Source: Rickettsiales bacterium (lineage in GTDB: Bacteria > Pseudomonadota > Alphaproteobacteria > TMED127). From it: a DNA stretch of 21,470 bases. The stretch is taken from NCBI GenBank assembly GCA_002706585.1, contig PALU01000007.1:1-21470 (forward strand). Direction: 5' to 3'. The translations under genes were made by a program, and so were the position numbers. The notes beneath the pieces are model-generated. The model saw only the letters and a list, made by a program, of their open reading frames with translations. It was not told the origin of the DNA and did not search any database. Below, piece after piece: positions 1 through 7,628 of this stretch (the stretch's first letter is position 1; each line of letters begins with the position of its first letter).

Positions 1-104
1 GATTGTTCTACAGATTTTTTAAAAATATCTTGATCCTTCCAATACAAAAGAATTTCATCAGAAATTTTTGAAAGATTCAATTTTTTATATTCCTTAAAAA
101 TCAT
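1..104 (-). CDS. ileS: Isoleucyl-tRNA synthetase, N-terminal fragment (cut by window edge)
   Basis: Only the first 34 codons are visible; the gene runs off the left edge. Reading the minus strand from the ATG at 104 gives a peptide beginning MIFKEYKKLNLSKISDEILL and continuing with YWKDQDIFKKSVEQ. This resembles the start of Bacteroidetes isoleucyl-tRNA synthetases, which open with a 'FKEY-LNL--I--EIL-YW---IF-KS' pattern ahead of the HIGH motif. A TAA codon lies in frame at 120-122, five codons upstream, so this ATG is a sensible start. The enzyme charges tRNA-Ile with isoleucine in the cytosol. The gene follows radA on the same strand after a 52-base gap and may be transcribed from its own promoter. 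The call rests on a short recognised pattern; another class I synthetase of the Ile/Val/Leu group is the main alternative. Confidence 0.68.
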   Translation of the reverse strand, partial: MIFKEYKKLNLSKISDEILLYWKDQDIFKKSVEQ

Positions 105-156
105 TGGTTTTTTTACAATTTATTGAGTGAACGAAAATACTAAATTTCCTTAATTA

Positions 157-1515
157 TTATGAAATCTTATCAATCAAATCCTCAATACTGGATAAATTAA
201 CAACCTCAATTTTTTTTGCAATTACTGTATCACAGTATTTTGAAATAAATATTTTTGAGAATCCTAATTTTTCTGCTTCTTTTACTCTCTGATCAACTCT
301 ATTTACTGGTCTAACTTCTCCTGACAGTCCAACCTCAGCTGCAAAACAATAATCTTCTGGCACATTAATATTATTATTAGAAGATAAAATTGCAACAATA
401 ATTGCTAAATCAGTTCCTGTATCCTCAACTTTCAAACCTCCAGTTATATTCAAAAAAATATCCTTAGAAGCCAAATGAAAACCGGCTCTTTTTTCAAGCA
501 CAGCTAGTAACATATTTAATCTCTTTGTATTAATTCCCATTGTACTTCTTTGGGGTGTTCCATATACTGCTGTACTAACCAATGCTTGAACTTCGATTAG
601 AAAAGGCCTTGATCCTTCAACAGATGCACAAATTGCTGTTCCACTTAACTTTTGATCTGAATTTCCTATCAGAATCTCAGAAGGATTTATTATTTCCTTA
701 AGTCCTTCAGTTACCATTTCATAAATCCCAATTTCATTAGTCGAGCCAAATCTATTTTTCTTGACTCTTAATATTCGATATAAATGATTTCTATCCCCTT
801 CGAATTGCAAAACAGTATCAACCATATGCTCTAGAACTTTTGGCCCAGCTATGTTACCATCTTTATTAATGTGTCCAATTAATAATATTGGAATTGAAGT
901 TCTTTTCCCAAAATTTATAAGCTCAGCAGTACATGTTTTGAGTTGAGTTATAGTCCCTTGCATTGAATCAACCGAACTCGTTGTCAATGTCTGAATTGAA
1001 TCTATAATTAAAATATTTGGTTTAATTTTTTCTGCTTGAGCAAAAATATTTTCTAGTTTATTTTCTGAATATATAAGACAATCTTTATTAGAATATTTTA
1101 TTCTATTAGCTCTAATCTTGATTTGATTATCACTCTCCTCACCAGAAACATACAACACCTTATCGCTTATTTTTAAAGAAATCTGTAAGAATAAAGTACT
1201 CTTGCCAATGCCAGGTTCACCTCCCAAAAGAGTTATTGATCCAGGGACAATTCCTCCGCCTAAAACTCTATTAAATTCATTGTCCTGAGTTTTGATTCTA
1301 AATTGATTTTGAATCGTAATTTCATCAATTGATGTGGGTTTATTTGAAGTCTTATTTAAATCTGACTTAGTATGGTCCCATAAATTTTCAGTTAATACTT
1401 GCTTGATTTCTTCAATGATTGAATTCCAACTTCCACACTTAGTGCATTGACCTTGCCATTTAGCATATTCAGATCCACATTGTTGACATGTAAAACTACT
1501 TTTTATTTTAGCCAT
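157..1515 (-). CDS. radA: DNA repair protein RadA
   Basis: RadA (Sms), 452 residues, the normal family length. It is a RecA-like ATPase that helps branch migration and the processing of recombination intermediates during DNA repair in the cytosol. Visible features in order are a four-cysteine zinc finger at residues 10-27 (CxxC-x10-CxxC), Walker A GGEPGIGKS at 98-106, Walker B ILIIDS at about 168-173, the RadA signature KNRFG at 253-257, and a C-terminal Lon-protease-like domain from about residue 290 (including GGLKVEDTGTDLAI). The start is the ATG at 1515, just before the zinc finger. It is the last gene of the panC-panD-flippase-esterase-radA series; only two bases separate it from the esterase-like stop codon, so co-transcription is likely. 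Nothing is missing. Confidence 0.97.
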   Translation of the reverse strand: MAKIKSSFTCQQCGSEYAKWQGQCTKCGSWNSIIEEIKQVLTENLWDHTKSDLNKTSNKPTSIDEITIQNQFRIKTQDNEFNRVLGGGIVPGSITLLGGEPGIGKSTLFLQISLKISDKVLYVSGEESDNQIKIRANRIKYSNKDCLIYSENKLENIFAQAEKIKPNILIIDSIQTLTTSSVDSMQGTITQLKTCTAELINFGKRTSIPILLIGHINKDGNIAGPKVLEHMVDTVLQFEGDRNHLYRILRVKKNRFGSTNEIGIYEMVTEGLKEIINPSEILIGNSDQKLSGTAICASVEGSRPFLIEVQALVSTAVYGTPQRSTMGINTKRLNMLLAVLEKRAGFHLASKDIFLNITGGLKVEDTGTDLAIIVAILSSNNNINVPEDYCFAAEVGLSGEVRPVNRVDQRVKEAEKLGFSKIFISKYCDTVIAKKIEVVNLSSIEDLIDKIS

Positions 1516-1517
1516 AA

Positions 1518-2693
1518 CTAATAATTAAAATCTTCTTGAATTCTATCAGCTAATTCTAGTAAATAATCTTTTGTAAGTCCCTCAACTTCATTCATATTAT
1601 AGGCAGATCGATATATGTGCATTGCTTTTTCAGGATTACCATTTTCTTCAAAAAATCTGCCCTTGTAGTAACTTGACAATATAGTATCAGGGTATTCTTT
1701 AAAAGCAAGTTTTGACAGATTATCATAAAACTCAAAATATTCATTCTCTTCTATATACTCCTCAATTGCCATAAAATCATTAATAGAAATCGTTTTTTCA
1801 ATATCATATAATTCTTTTATTAAACGATACTTATTATTCAAATAATCAATTGGTGATGAATCTAGTTTTGAAATTATGGAATCATATTCAACTTTATCAA
1901 TATCAGAATATAAAGAATAAGTTTTTCTAATTGAATTAGGTATACTTAATGATGGTATTATATAATGATTTTCATCTTCAAGAATTAATGAATTGAATTT
2001 TAAATTTTCATTATTTATGGAGTCCAACGATTTACTTAGTTTAGTGACATTATTGTAAATACTTTCAAAATCCTTTTTTGAGGACGATATTGTGTATATA
2101 ATTTTTGTTTTAGTTTTTGATAAATATTCGCTTAAATAAATATCCATATTTTCAGACAATCTAGGGCTGATTGAAATATATCCTCGTATTATTGGTTTCT
2201 GCTTTAAAAGAAAAAAATTAATAAAATTTGCTGTTCTCTCTTGACCAATGATTACTTTAAAATCTGAAACCCTATAACTTCTTGAAATATAAGGAATAAG
2301 CTCATTAACCACAAAATCAAAAAACGAAGCAGTTGAAGTGATGGGTGTATTAGTTATATTATCTAACACACTAGAATCTTTAAATCTAGAATCTTTTTGA
2401 TTAATACCAACTACCAAGTTTTCAGGAATATCATTCCAATAGGATAAATAATCTACACTACCCGAAACAATATTAAACATATAATCTCCGTCTAAAACAA
2501 TTATTAGAGGATATTTTTTTTTCGATTCAAAATCATAGGATCTTGGTAGCTGAACTTCAATAGACCTTTTTTCGTTCAAGTATTTTGAAATAATTGTATC
2601 ATTAATTCTGGAGACTTGTAGTGAATCAAGTGACTGGGAATACCCAAAGTCAAGAAAAACCAAAATAAAAAAATAACTAAAGAAATTTTTCAT
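1518..2693 (-). CDS. Secreted alpha/beta-hydrolase (esterase D-like) protein, probably without catalytic serine
   Basis: A 391-residue exported protein with an N-terminal signal peptide (about residues 1-19, ending GYS-Q). Residues 40-260 resemble the putative esterase family (Fes/esterase D type, PF00756): LPRSYDFESKKKYPLIIVLDG, then VVGINQKDSR, then a strand ending FKVIIGQERTANF. In active members the last segment reads GHSFGG, with serine as nucleophile; here that position is Glu152, so hydrolase activity is doubtful. His243 (in EDENHY) matches the usual catalytic histidine position. The C-terminus (about 330-391) is helical and TPR-like (YYKGRFFEENGNPEKAMHIY). I chose the ATG at 2693; the TTG one codon earlier is less likely. 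The ATG overlaps the upstream flippase stop (TGATG), which suggests translational coupling. The substrate or binding role is unknown. Confidence 0.75.
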   Translation of the reverse strand: MKNFFSYFFILVFLDFGYSQSLDSLQVSRINDTIISKYLNEKRSIEVQLPRSYDFESKKKYPLIIVLDGDYMFNIVSGSVDYLSYWNDIPENLVVGINQKDSRFKDSSVLDNITNTPITSTASFFDFVVNELIPYISRSYRVSDFKVIIGQERTANFINFFLLKQKPIIRGYISISPRLSENMDIYLSEYLSKTKTKIIYTISSSKKDFESIYNNVTKLSKSLDSINNENLKFNSLILEDENHYIIPSLSIPNSIRKTYSLYSDIDKVEYDSIISKLDSSPIDYLNNKYRLIKELYDIEKTISINDFMAIEEYIEENEYFEFYDNLSKLAFKEYPDTILSSYYKGRFFEENGNPEKAMHIYRSAYNMNEVEGLTKDYLLELADRIQEDFNY

Positions 2694-3817
2694 CAAGTCT
2701 TACTTTTGTTAATGAAAGGTAATATAATTAAAGATATACCACCAAAAATAACAACCAACATTGTTTGGGATAGCCAACTTACCCAACCAAATGCCAAACC
2801 AGTTGTTAGTTCAATTCCATACCAACTAAGCGAAATTCCAACGGAAAGAGGGTATATACCTATTCCACCATTTGAAAACATAATTGAAAGTGCCGCAAGT
2901 GTAAAGGCAATAATTAGTTGATATGATGGTACGTCATGTAATTCTATAAATGCCATTGAAGTAGCCCAAAACATAAGTAGATACATAATCCATATAAAAA
3001 AACTGTGTAGTATAAACCAAACACTTTTATCCATCTTAAAAATCACAATAATTCCTTCGTATATACCAGAGAAAAAATTTGATAATAAATTTTTAATATT
3101 TAATCTTCTTATAATGAAATATATTATTATTAATGTAGATGTTAGAAAGACTATATATATAAGAATCTTAGAAAAGTTAGTTTCTTGAAATAGTGAAGTC
3201 AATTTTGTTGATATTTTATCAAATTCAACTACCAAAGCAAAAGATATTAGTAACAGAATACAAATAACATCAACGACTCTTTCAGCTACAATTGTCCCAA
3301 TAGTTTTATCTAAAGGGATATCCTCATATTTTGAAACCATTGTAGCCCTCGCTAAATCTCCTGCTCTTGGAATTGTATAGTTAATTAAATAAGCAGAAAA
3401 TACGGATAAAATACTATTTATAAAACCTAGCTTATAACCCATTGGACTAATCAGGTATTTCCATCTATAGGATCTAGAAATATGACTCAATGCACCAAAG
3501 ACAACCCCTAACAAAACCCAAGAATAATTTATTTTATAAAAATATTTAGATAAGTCAGAAAATGGCACATTTTTTAAAGTGAGGTAAATGCAAAATATTC
3601 CAATATAAATTGGGATTATAAATTTAAAATTTCTTAAAAAATATTTTTTAAAGTTAAACTTTTTATGGTCAGACTTAATTTTAAAATACAAATACTGGAT
3701 AGCAGAAACTATAATCGAAATTCCAGTAACAGGCAAAATTAAATATAAAAAAATTCCTACTGATGTTTTTAAAATATTTGAGAATAAATCAAAGAATTCT
3801 GATATTATTATTTTCAT
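2693..3817 (-). CDS. Flippase-like integral membrane protein (LPG synthase TM / YbhN family)
   Basis: A polytopic inner-membrane protein of 374 residues with about eight hydrophobic helices, matching the lysylphosphatidylglycerol synthase transmembrane region family (PF03706, also called YbhN or UPF0104). Family hallmarks are the RAGDLARATMVSKYEDIPL segment with IGTIVAERVVDVI just after it, and the late GGIGIYPLSVGISLSWYG segment. Members lacking the soluble aminoacyl-transferase domain, as here, are thought to move or handle lipid-linked molecules; the substrate cannot be read from sequence. I prefer the ATG at 3817 to a TTG at 3823, leaving seven bases after the panD stop. Its place directly after panD and before the esterase-like gene suggests one operon, although no link to pantothenate synthesis is evident. 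Confidence 0.85.
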   Translation of the reverse strand: MKIIISEFFDLFSNILKTSVGIFLYLILPVTGISIIVSAIQYLYFKIKSDHKKFNFKKYFLRNFKFIIPIYIGIFCIYLTLKNVPFSDLSKYFYKINYSWVLLGVVFGALSHISRSYRWKYLISPMGYKLGFINSILSVFSAYLINYTIPRAGDLARATMVSKYEDIPLDKTIGTIVAERVVDVICILLLISFALVVEFDKISTKLTSLFQETNFSKILIYIVFLTSTLIIIYFIIRRLNIKNLLSNFFSGIYEGIIVIFKMDKSVWFILHSFFIWIMYLLMFWATSMAFIELHDVPSYQLIIAFTLAALSIMFSNGGIGIYPLSVGISLSWYGIELTTGLAFGWVSWLSQTMLVVIFGGISLIILPFINKSKT

Positions 3818-3824
3818 GTGCAAC

Positions 3825-4175
3825 TCAAGTCAATAAATTATTTTCTTCATTTGGAAATATTATACTCGGTACAAATATTTTTGCTTCATCAATGTCCATT
3901 GATGCATACGAAATTATTATCAATATATCTCCTACACAAACTTTCCTTGAAGCAGCTCCATTAAGAATTATTTCGCCCGATCCTCTGGAACCAGGAATTA
4001 CATAAGTTACAAATCTCTCACCGTTATTGTTATTTACTATGTGTACTTTTTCTCCTTCAATAATCTTTGCAGCTTCCATCAAATCTTTATCAATTGTAAT
4101 ACTGCCGATGTAATCCAAGTTAGCATCTGTAACTTTTACTCTGTGGATTTTCGATTTTAATATCTGAATTTTCAT
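3825..4175 (-). CDS. panD: Aspartate 1-decarboxylase proenzyme
   Basis: PanD, 116 residues, makes beta-alanine from L-aspartate for pantothenate and coenzyme A synthesis. It is made as a proenzyme that cuts itself at Gly24-Ser25, turning Ser25 into the pyruvoyl cofactor; the GS pair is present in DYIGSITID. Other conserved active-site residues are in place: Lys9 (KSKIHRVKV), Arg54 and Tyr58 (GERFVTY), and the NGAAS motif near residues 71-75. Start ATG at 4175. It lies six bases downstream of panC, so the two genes that supply the two halves of pantothenate are almost certainly co-transcribed. Length and motifs look complete and functional. Confidence 0.97.
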   Translation of the reverse strand: MKIQILKSKIHRVKVTDANLDYIGSITIDKDLMEAAKIIEGEKVHIVNNNNGERFVTYVIPGSRGSGEIILNGAASRKVCVGDILIIISYASMDIDEAKIFVPSIIFPNEENNLLT

Positions 4176-4181
4176 GGAAAA

Positions 4182-5030
4182 TTAATATAATTTTATATTA
4201 TCAATTAGTCTAACTCCTGAAACGTATGCGGCAATAAATGCTCTATATTTAATATTTTTTTTCTTTATAGAACAGGGCACTAAGAATTCCTCATCAGCAA
4301 TAATTATATAATCCAATTTTATTTCAGGAAATTTAGATAATATTTTTATAACTTTTTTCTTTAAATTAATAATTTCCAAAATTTCAAAATTTATTTTTAC
4401 AAAATTAAGTGCTTTATACAAATTTGTTGCAATTTTTTTTGATGAATAGTTTAATTTACTATTTCTTGAGCTTAGAGCAAGACCATTATCATTTCTTACA
4501 GTTTTACATCTCACTATTTTTGTTTGAATTTTTTTTGCAATAACAAGATTTTCAATGATTCGCAATTGTTGAAAATCTTTTTCACCAAAATAGGATTTGT
4601 CAGCTTTAACTATTGAAAAAAGCTTATTTACAACTGTCGCAACCCCTTTAAAATGATTTGCTCTAAATTTACCTTCCATGTATTTGTCTAGCTTTCCAAA
4701 TTCAAAATACTCTGATTTTATATTCCCAGAATAAATTTCATATGAATTAGGGATAAATAAAATAATTTCAGCGTTTAAGGTCTCTAATAATTTAATATCA
4801 TTTTTAATATCATATGGATATCTCTGCAAATCTTCAAGATTATTAAACTGAGTTGGATTTATAAAAATAGAAACAACTGAAAAATCATTTTCATGCAATG
4901 ATTTTTTAATTAACGACAAATGTCCGTCATGTAACGCACCCATTGTAGGAGTAAAACCAATCATATTGCGTTCACCTTTGAGTTTATTTAAATGATTTTG
5001 TAACCTGGATACAGTCTTAAAAATTAACAT
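4182..5030 (-). CDS. panC: Pantothenate synthetase
   Basis: PanC, 282 residues, joins pantoate and beta-alanine with ATP (through pantoyl-adenylate) to form pantothenate in the cytosol. Motifs in order: GFTPTMGALHDGHLSLI (HIGH-like nucleotide-binding loop, residues 24-40), SIFINPTQFN, EDLQ-RYP, FRANHFKGVATVVNKLF (usually FRPGHFRGV), YFGEKDFQQLRII and GLALSSRNSKL (the KMSKS-like loop). It is the first gene of the minus-strand operon, with panD next. The start ATG at 5030 fits the family N-terminus. Base composition is very AT-rich, especially toward the C-terminus, which is also the least conserved part of the family. Its promoter should lie in 5031-5130, facing away from the glycogen synthase gene; I found no strong consensus match there on this strand. 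Confidence 0.97.
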   Translation of the reverse strand: MLIFKTVSRLQNHLNKLKGERNMIGFTPTMGALHDGHLSLIKKSLHENDFSVVSIFINPTQFNNLEDLQRYPYDIKNDIKLLETLNAEIILFIPNSYEIYSGNIKSEYFEFGKLDKYMEGKFRANHFKGVATVVNKLFSIVKADKSYFGEKDFQQLRIIENLVIAKKIQTKIVRCKTVRNDNGLALSSRNSKLNYSSKKIATNLYKALNFVKINFEILEIINLKKKVIKILSKFPEIKLDYIIIADEEFLVPCSIKKKNIKYRAFIAAYVSGVRLIDNIKLY

Positions 5031-5065
5031 TTTAATAAAAAATTAACAGCTTGTAAACTTAATAC

Positions 5066-5099
5066 ATTGCAATTAATCTACATAATTTTTGTAATTTTG
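5066..5099 (+). promoter_or_regulatory. Bacteroidetes-type promoter for the glycogen synthase gene
   Basis: TAATTTTG at 5092-5099 matches the Bacteroidetes -7 consensus TAnnTTTG exactly, with ATTG at 5066-5069 as a possible -33 element 22 bases earlier. Transcription would start near 5106, about 27 bases before the ATG at 5133. This supports that ATG over the in-frame TTG at 5067, which lies inside the promoter. Confidence 0.5.
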
Positions 5100-5132
5100 C
5101 TTTCTGGTAGTGAGTCTTCAAATCTTGAATTA

Positions 5133-5939
5133 ATGAAAAATAGAAAGATCTTATATGTGTCATCTGAAGTAGTGCCATATCTTCCTGAGTCTGAAATTTC
5201 CTCTATGTCTTTTGAAATACCTAAAATGGTTAACAAACAGGGTGGCCAAATTAGGATATTCATGCCAAGATATGGAAATATTAATGAGAGAAGACATCAA
5301 CTTCATGAAGTTATTCGGCTTTCGGGATTAAATCTCGTTATAAATGACTTGGACATGCCACTTATTATTAAAGTAGCTTCAATTCCCAAAGAAAGAATCC
5401 AGGTTTATTTTATTGATAATGAAGAGTATTTTAAAAGAAAAGCTACCTATATTGATAGTGAAGGAAAATTGTTTAGAGATAATGATGAAAGAGCAATTTT
5501 TTTTGCAAAAGGTGTTTTTGAAACTATTAAGAGACTAAATTGGCCTCCAGATATTATTCATATTCATGGTTGGATAGCATCTCTTTTACCCTTGTATTTT
5601 AAAAATATTTATAAAGATGAGCCCATTTTTCAAAAAAGCAAAATCGTTACGTCATTATATGGAAATGAATTTGAAAAATCATTGAATAAAAAGATGATTG
5701 ATAAAATTTTATTTGACGGATTCGATAAAAAAAGTGTAAAACATATAAACAGTCCATCATATGAAAATCTTATGAAAATCGCCATTGATTCATCTGATGC
5801 GATTATTAAAGGATCTGAAAATATAGCACCTGAAATAAAGACTTATCTCAAGAACTTTAAAAATCCTATTCTGGAATATGAACCCATTGATTCATTTTCT
5901 GAGTCATATGTAGAATTTTATAATAAAATACTATCATAA
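5133..5939 (+). CDS. Glycogen/starch synthase, short flavobacterial form (GT5 catalytic domain only)
   Basis: A 268-residue protein matching the N-terminal catalytic domain of glycogen synthases (GT5, PF08323): KILYVSSEVVPYLPESE at the N-terminus, KMVNKQGGQIRIFMPRYGNI, GLNLVINDLDMPL, QVYFIDNEEYFKR, DNDERAIFFAKGVFETIK and PDIIHIHGW-ASLLPLY. Full glycogen synthases are about 470-500 residues with a second nucleotide-binding domain; that half is absent. Flavobacteria commonly carry this short form, so it is probably not a broken gene, but whether it adds glucose to glycogen is unclear. The usual nucleotide-sugar-binding KTGGL motif near the N-terminus is replaced by SEISSMSFEIP. The ATG at 5133 fits the family start; a longer frame opens with TTG at 5067 but would overlap the promoter. 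The DUF4270 gene follows after six bases. Confidence 0.82.
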   Translation: MKNRKILYVSSEVVPYLPESEISSMSFEIPKMVNKQGGQIRIFMPRYGNINERRHQLHEVIRLSGLNLVINDLDMPLIIKVASIPKERIQVYFIDNEEYFKRKATYIDSEGKLFRDNDERAIFFAKGVFETIKRLNWPPDIIHIHGWIASLLPLYFKNIYKDEPIFQKSKIVTSLYGNEFEKSLNKKMIDKILFDGFDKKSVKHINSPSYENLMKIAIDSSDAIIKGSENIAPEIKTYLKNFKNPILEYEPIDSFSESYVEFYNKILS

Positions 5940-5945
5940 ATTATA

Positions 5946-7574
5946 ATGAAATTCAATTTTTTAAAAATAATTTTATTACTCATTTTAGCTACTTCGTGTG
6001 AGAAAGACTTTGCTAGTTTTGATTCTCAAGTTATAAATTCAAACAATGCAGTAAATTTTTCAACTAATTCTATTGAATACAGTTTAACAACTAAATCTAA
6101 AATGGTAAGCCCAGTTCAAACAAATAATCTACCTTCTTTTTTATTAGGAAGCTATAATCATCCTCATTATGGAATTTCAAATTCAAGTTTTGTTGGTCAG
6201 ATGGTTCCTGCTGATTTTAATCATGACTTTGGAAATAATGTTGTTCTTGATTCTGTTATTTTGACAATCCCGTATTATTCAAGAGGCATTGATACAAGTG
6301 AAGATGGTGATATTACATACGAAATTGATTCAGTTTATGGTGATTCACCAATTAAAATATCTGTATACAGAAATAATTTCTTTTTTAGAACATTTGATCC
6401 ATTTTCTAATTTTGACACATCCCAAAGTTATTTTTCAAATGGGTCCTTGTCTGTTGAGGAGGTTATTGATCCTTCGCAGTTAGAAGGTGAATTACTTTTT
6501 GAAATTGATGATTTTGTTCCAAGTGCTGAACAAATCAACTTAACAGAAATTGATACCTCTGGTAACCCATTTGTTGCTCAAAAAATTGCCCCAGCTATGA
6601 GATTTAAATTAAACAATCCAAATGATAATTTTTGGGAAAATAATTTTTTTGAGAATGAGGGAAATCAGGTACTAACTAATGAACCTAACTTTAAAGATTT
6701 TTTTAGGGGTCTTTATTTTAAAGTTGAGAGCAATAGTGATGGTTCAATTATGCTTCTAAACTTTGCCAATTCCAATTCAAATCTTACAATTCATTACACT
6801 TCAGATAATACAACTATTGGAGATAATGACACAGGTGATATTGACGAAATTGAAATAAACCAACATGAATATGTAATAAACTTTTCTGGAAATTTGATTA
6901 ATTTATTTGATAATGAAACATTAATTAACGTAAATAATATGGACCAAACCAACGGAAATCAAAATATCTATTTGAGGGGTGGAGAAGGTATAATATCAAC
7001 AATTGATTTATTTTCAGGTACAATAATAAATGATAGTGGTCAAGAAATTAGTGAGTTTGATCATTTTAAAGAATTCTTTTACGATGAGATTTCTGATCAA
7101 CCAATTCGTCTGATCAATGAAGCTTATATCGAGTTTTTTGTAAACCAAGTTTTTTTGAATGATGATGAGCCCGAAAGAATTTATATTTATAATTATGAAC
7201 AAAATTCTGCACTAGTTGATTATTTTTTAGACCAATCCGTTAGTTCATTAACAATAAATGCAAAAGTTAACCATCTCGTACCTTTAGTTCGTGATAGTCT
7301 TTCAAATGACAGAGGTATAAAATATAAAATCAGAATTACAGAGCATCTTAATAATTTGATTTTGAGGGATTCTACAAATGCTCAGCTTGGCTTGGGAGTT
7401 ATTTCTGATATTGCTTCGATTCAAAATTTTGAGATACTTGATGAATCAGTAAATAAGAGTTTACCTTCTGGTATTATTCTTAGCCCTAAAGGAACCATTC
7501 TTCACGGTAATTTAAGTCCTGATTTAGAAAAGAGACCTAAGATAAAAATCTATTACACTGAACCAGAAGATTAA
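5946..7574 (+). CDS. DUF4270 family lipoprotein
   Basis: A 542-residue exported lipoprotein. The N-terminus has a lysine, a hydrophobic stretch and the lipobox LATSC, with lipidation expected at Cys18. The rest matches the DUF4270 pattern common in Bacteroidetes: an early FLLGSYNHPHYG-like segment, VVLDSVILTIPYYS, and an acidic, Asn/Asp-rich middle (near residue 290, TTIGDNDTGDIDEIEIN). The C-terminal part ends in LSPKGTILHGNLSPDLEKRP and a final beta strand. The function is unknown; beta-rich lipoproteins of this kind usually sit at the outer membrane. It lies six bases after the glycogen synthase gene and 54 bases before glmS, an arrangement I recall from other flavobacteria, so it is probably co-transcribed and perhaps linked to envelope or polysaccharide metabolism (inference). 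Confidence 0.83.
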   Translation: MKFNFLKIILLLILATSCEKDFASFDSQVINSNNAVNFSTNSIEYSLTTKSKMVSPVQTNNLPSFLLGSYNHPHYGISNSSFVGQMVPADFNHDFGNNVVLDSVILTIPYYSRGIDTSEDGDITYEIDSVYGDSPIKISVYRNNFFFRTFDPFSNFDTSQSYFSNGSLSVEEVIDPSQLEGELLFEIDDFVPSAEQINLTEIDTSGNPFVAQKIAPAMRFKLNNPNDNFWENNFFENEGNQVLTNEPNFKDFFRGLYFKVESNSDGSIMLLNFANSNSNLTIHYTSDNTTIGDNDTGDIDEIEINQHEYVINFSGNLINLFDNETLINVNNMDQTNGNQNIYLRGGEGIISTIDLFSGTIINDSGQEISEFDHFKEFFYDEISDQPIRLINEAYIEFFVNQVFLNDDEPERIYIYNYEQNSALVDYFLDQSVSSLTINAKVNHLVPLVRDSLSNDRGIKYKIRITEHLNNLILRDSTNAQLGLGVISDIASIQNFEILDESVNKSLPSGIILSPKGTILHGNLSPDLEKRPKIKIYYTEPED

Positions 7575-7628
7575 TTTATATATACAAGATTTAAGCCTTC
7601 AAAAACATTATTTTTAAACTAATATACT

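Noticed and set aside
600..620. Other copies of the TTGATCC string (for example in radA near 610, and near 33 and 6467)
   Set aside because: They lack the SVTVE-stop context and extended similarity, so they are chance matches and not further att copies.
5031..5130. Minus-strand promoter for panC (TAAGTTTA near the start)
   Set aside because: It differs from the -7 consensus and has no -33 element at usable spacing, so I did not list it.
5067..5132. N-terminal extension of the glycogen synthase frame from a TTG codon
   Set aside because: It overlaps the promoter-like element at 5066-5099, adds a stretch unrelated to the family, and the ATG at 5133 matches the family start.
7575..7628. glmS-type riboswitch or ribozyme upstream of glmS
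   Set aside because: The gap is only 54 bases, too short for a glmS ribozyme, and shows no matching structure; TATTTTTA at 7609-7616 lacks a -33 partner.
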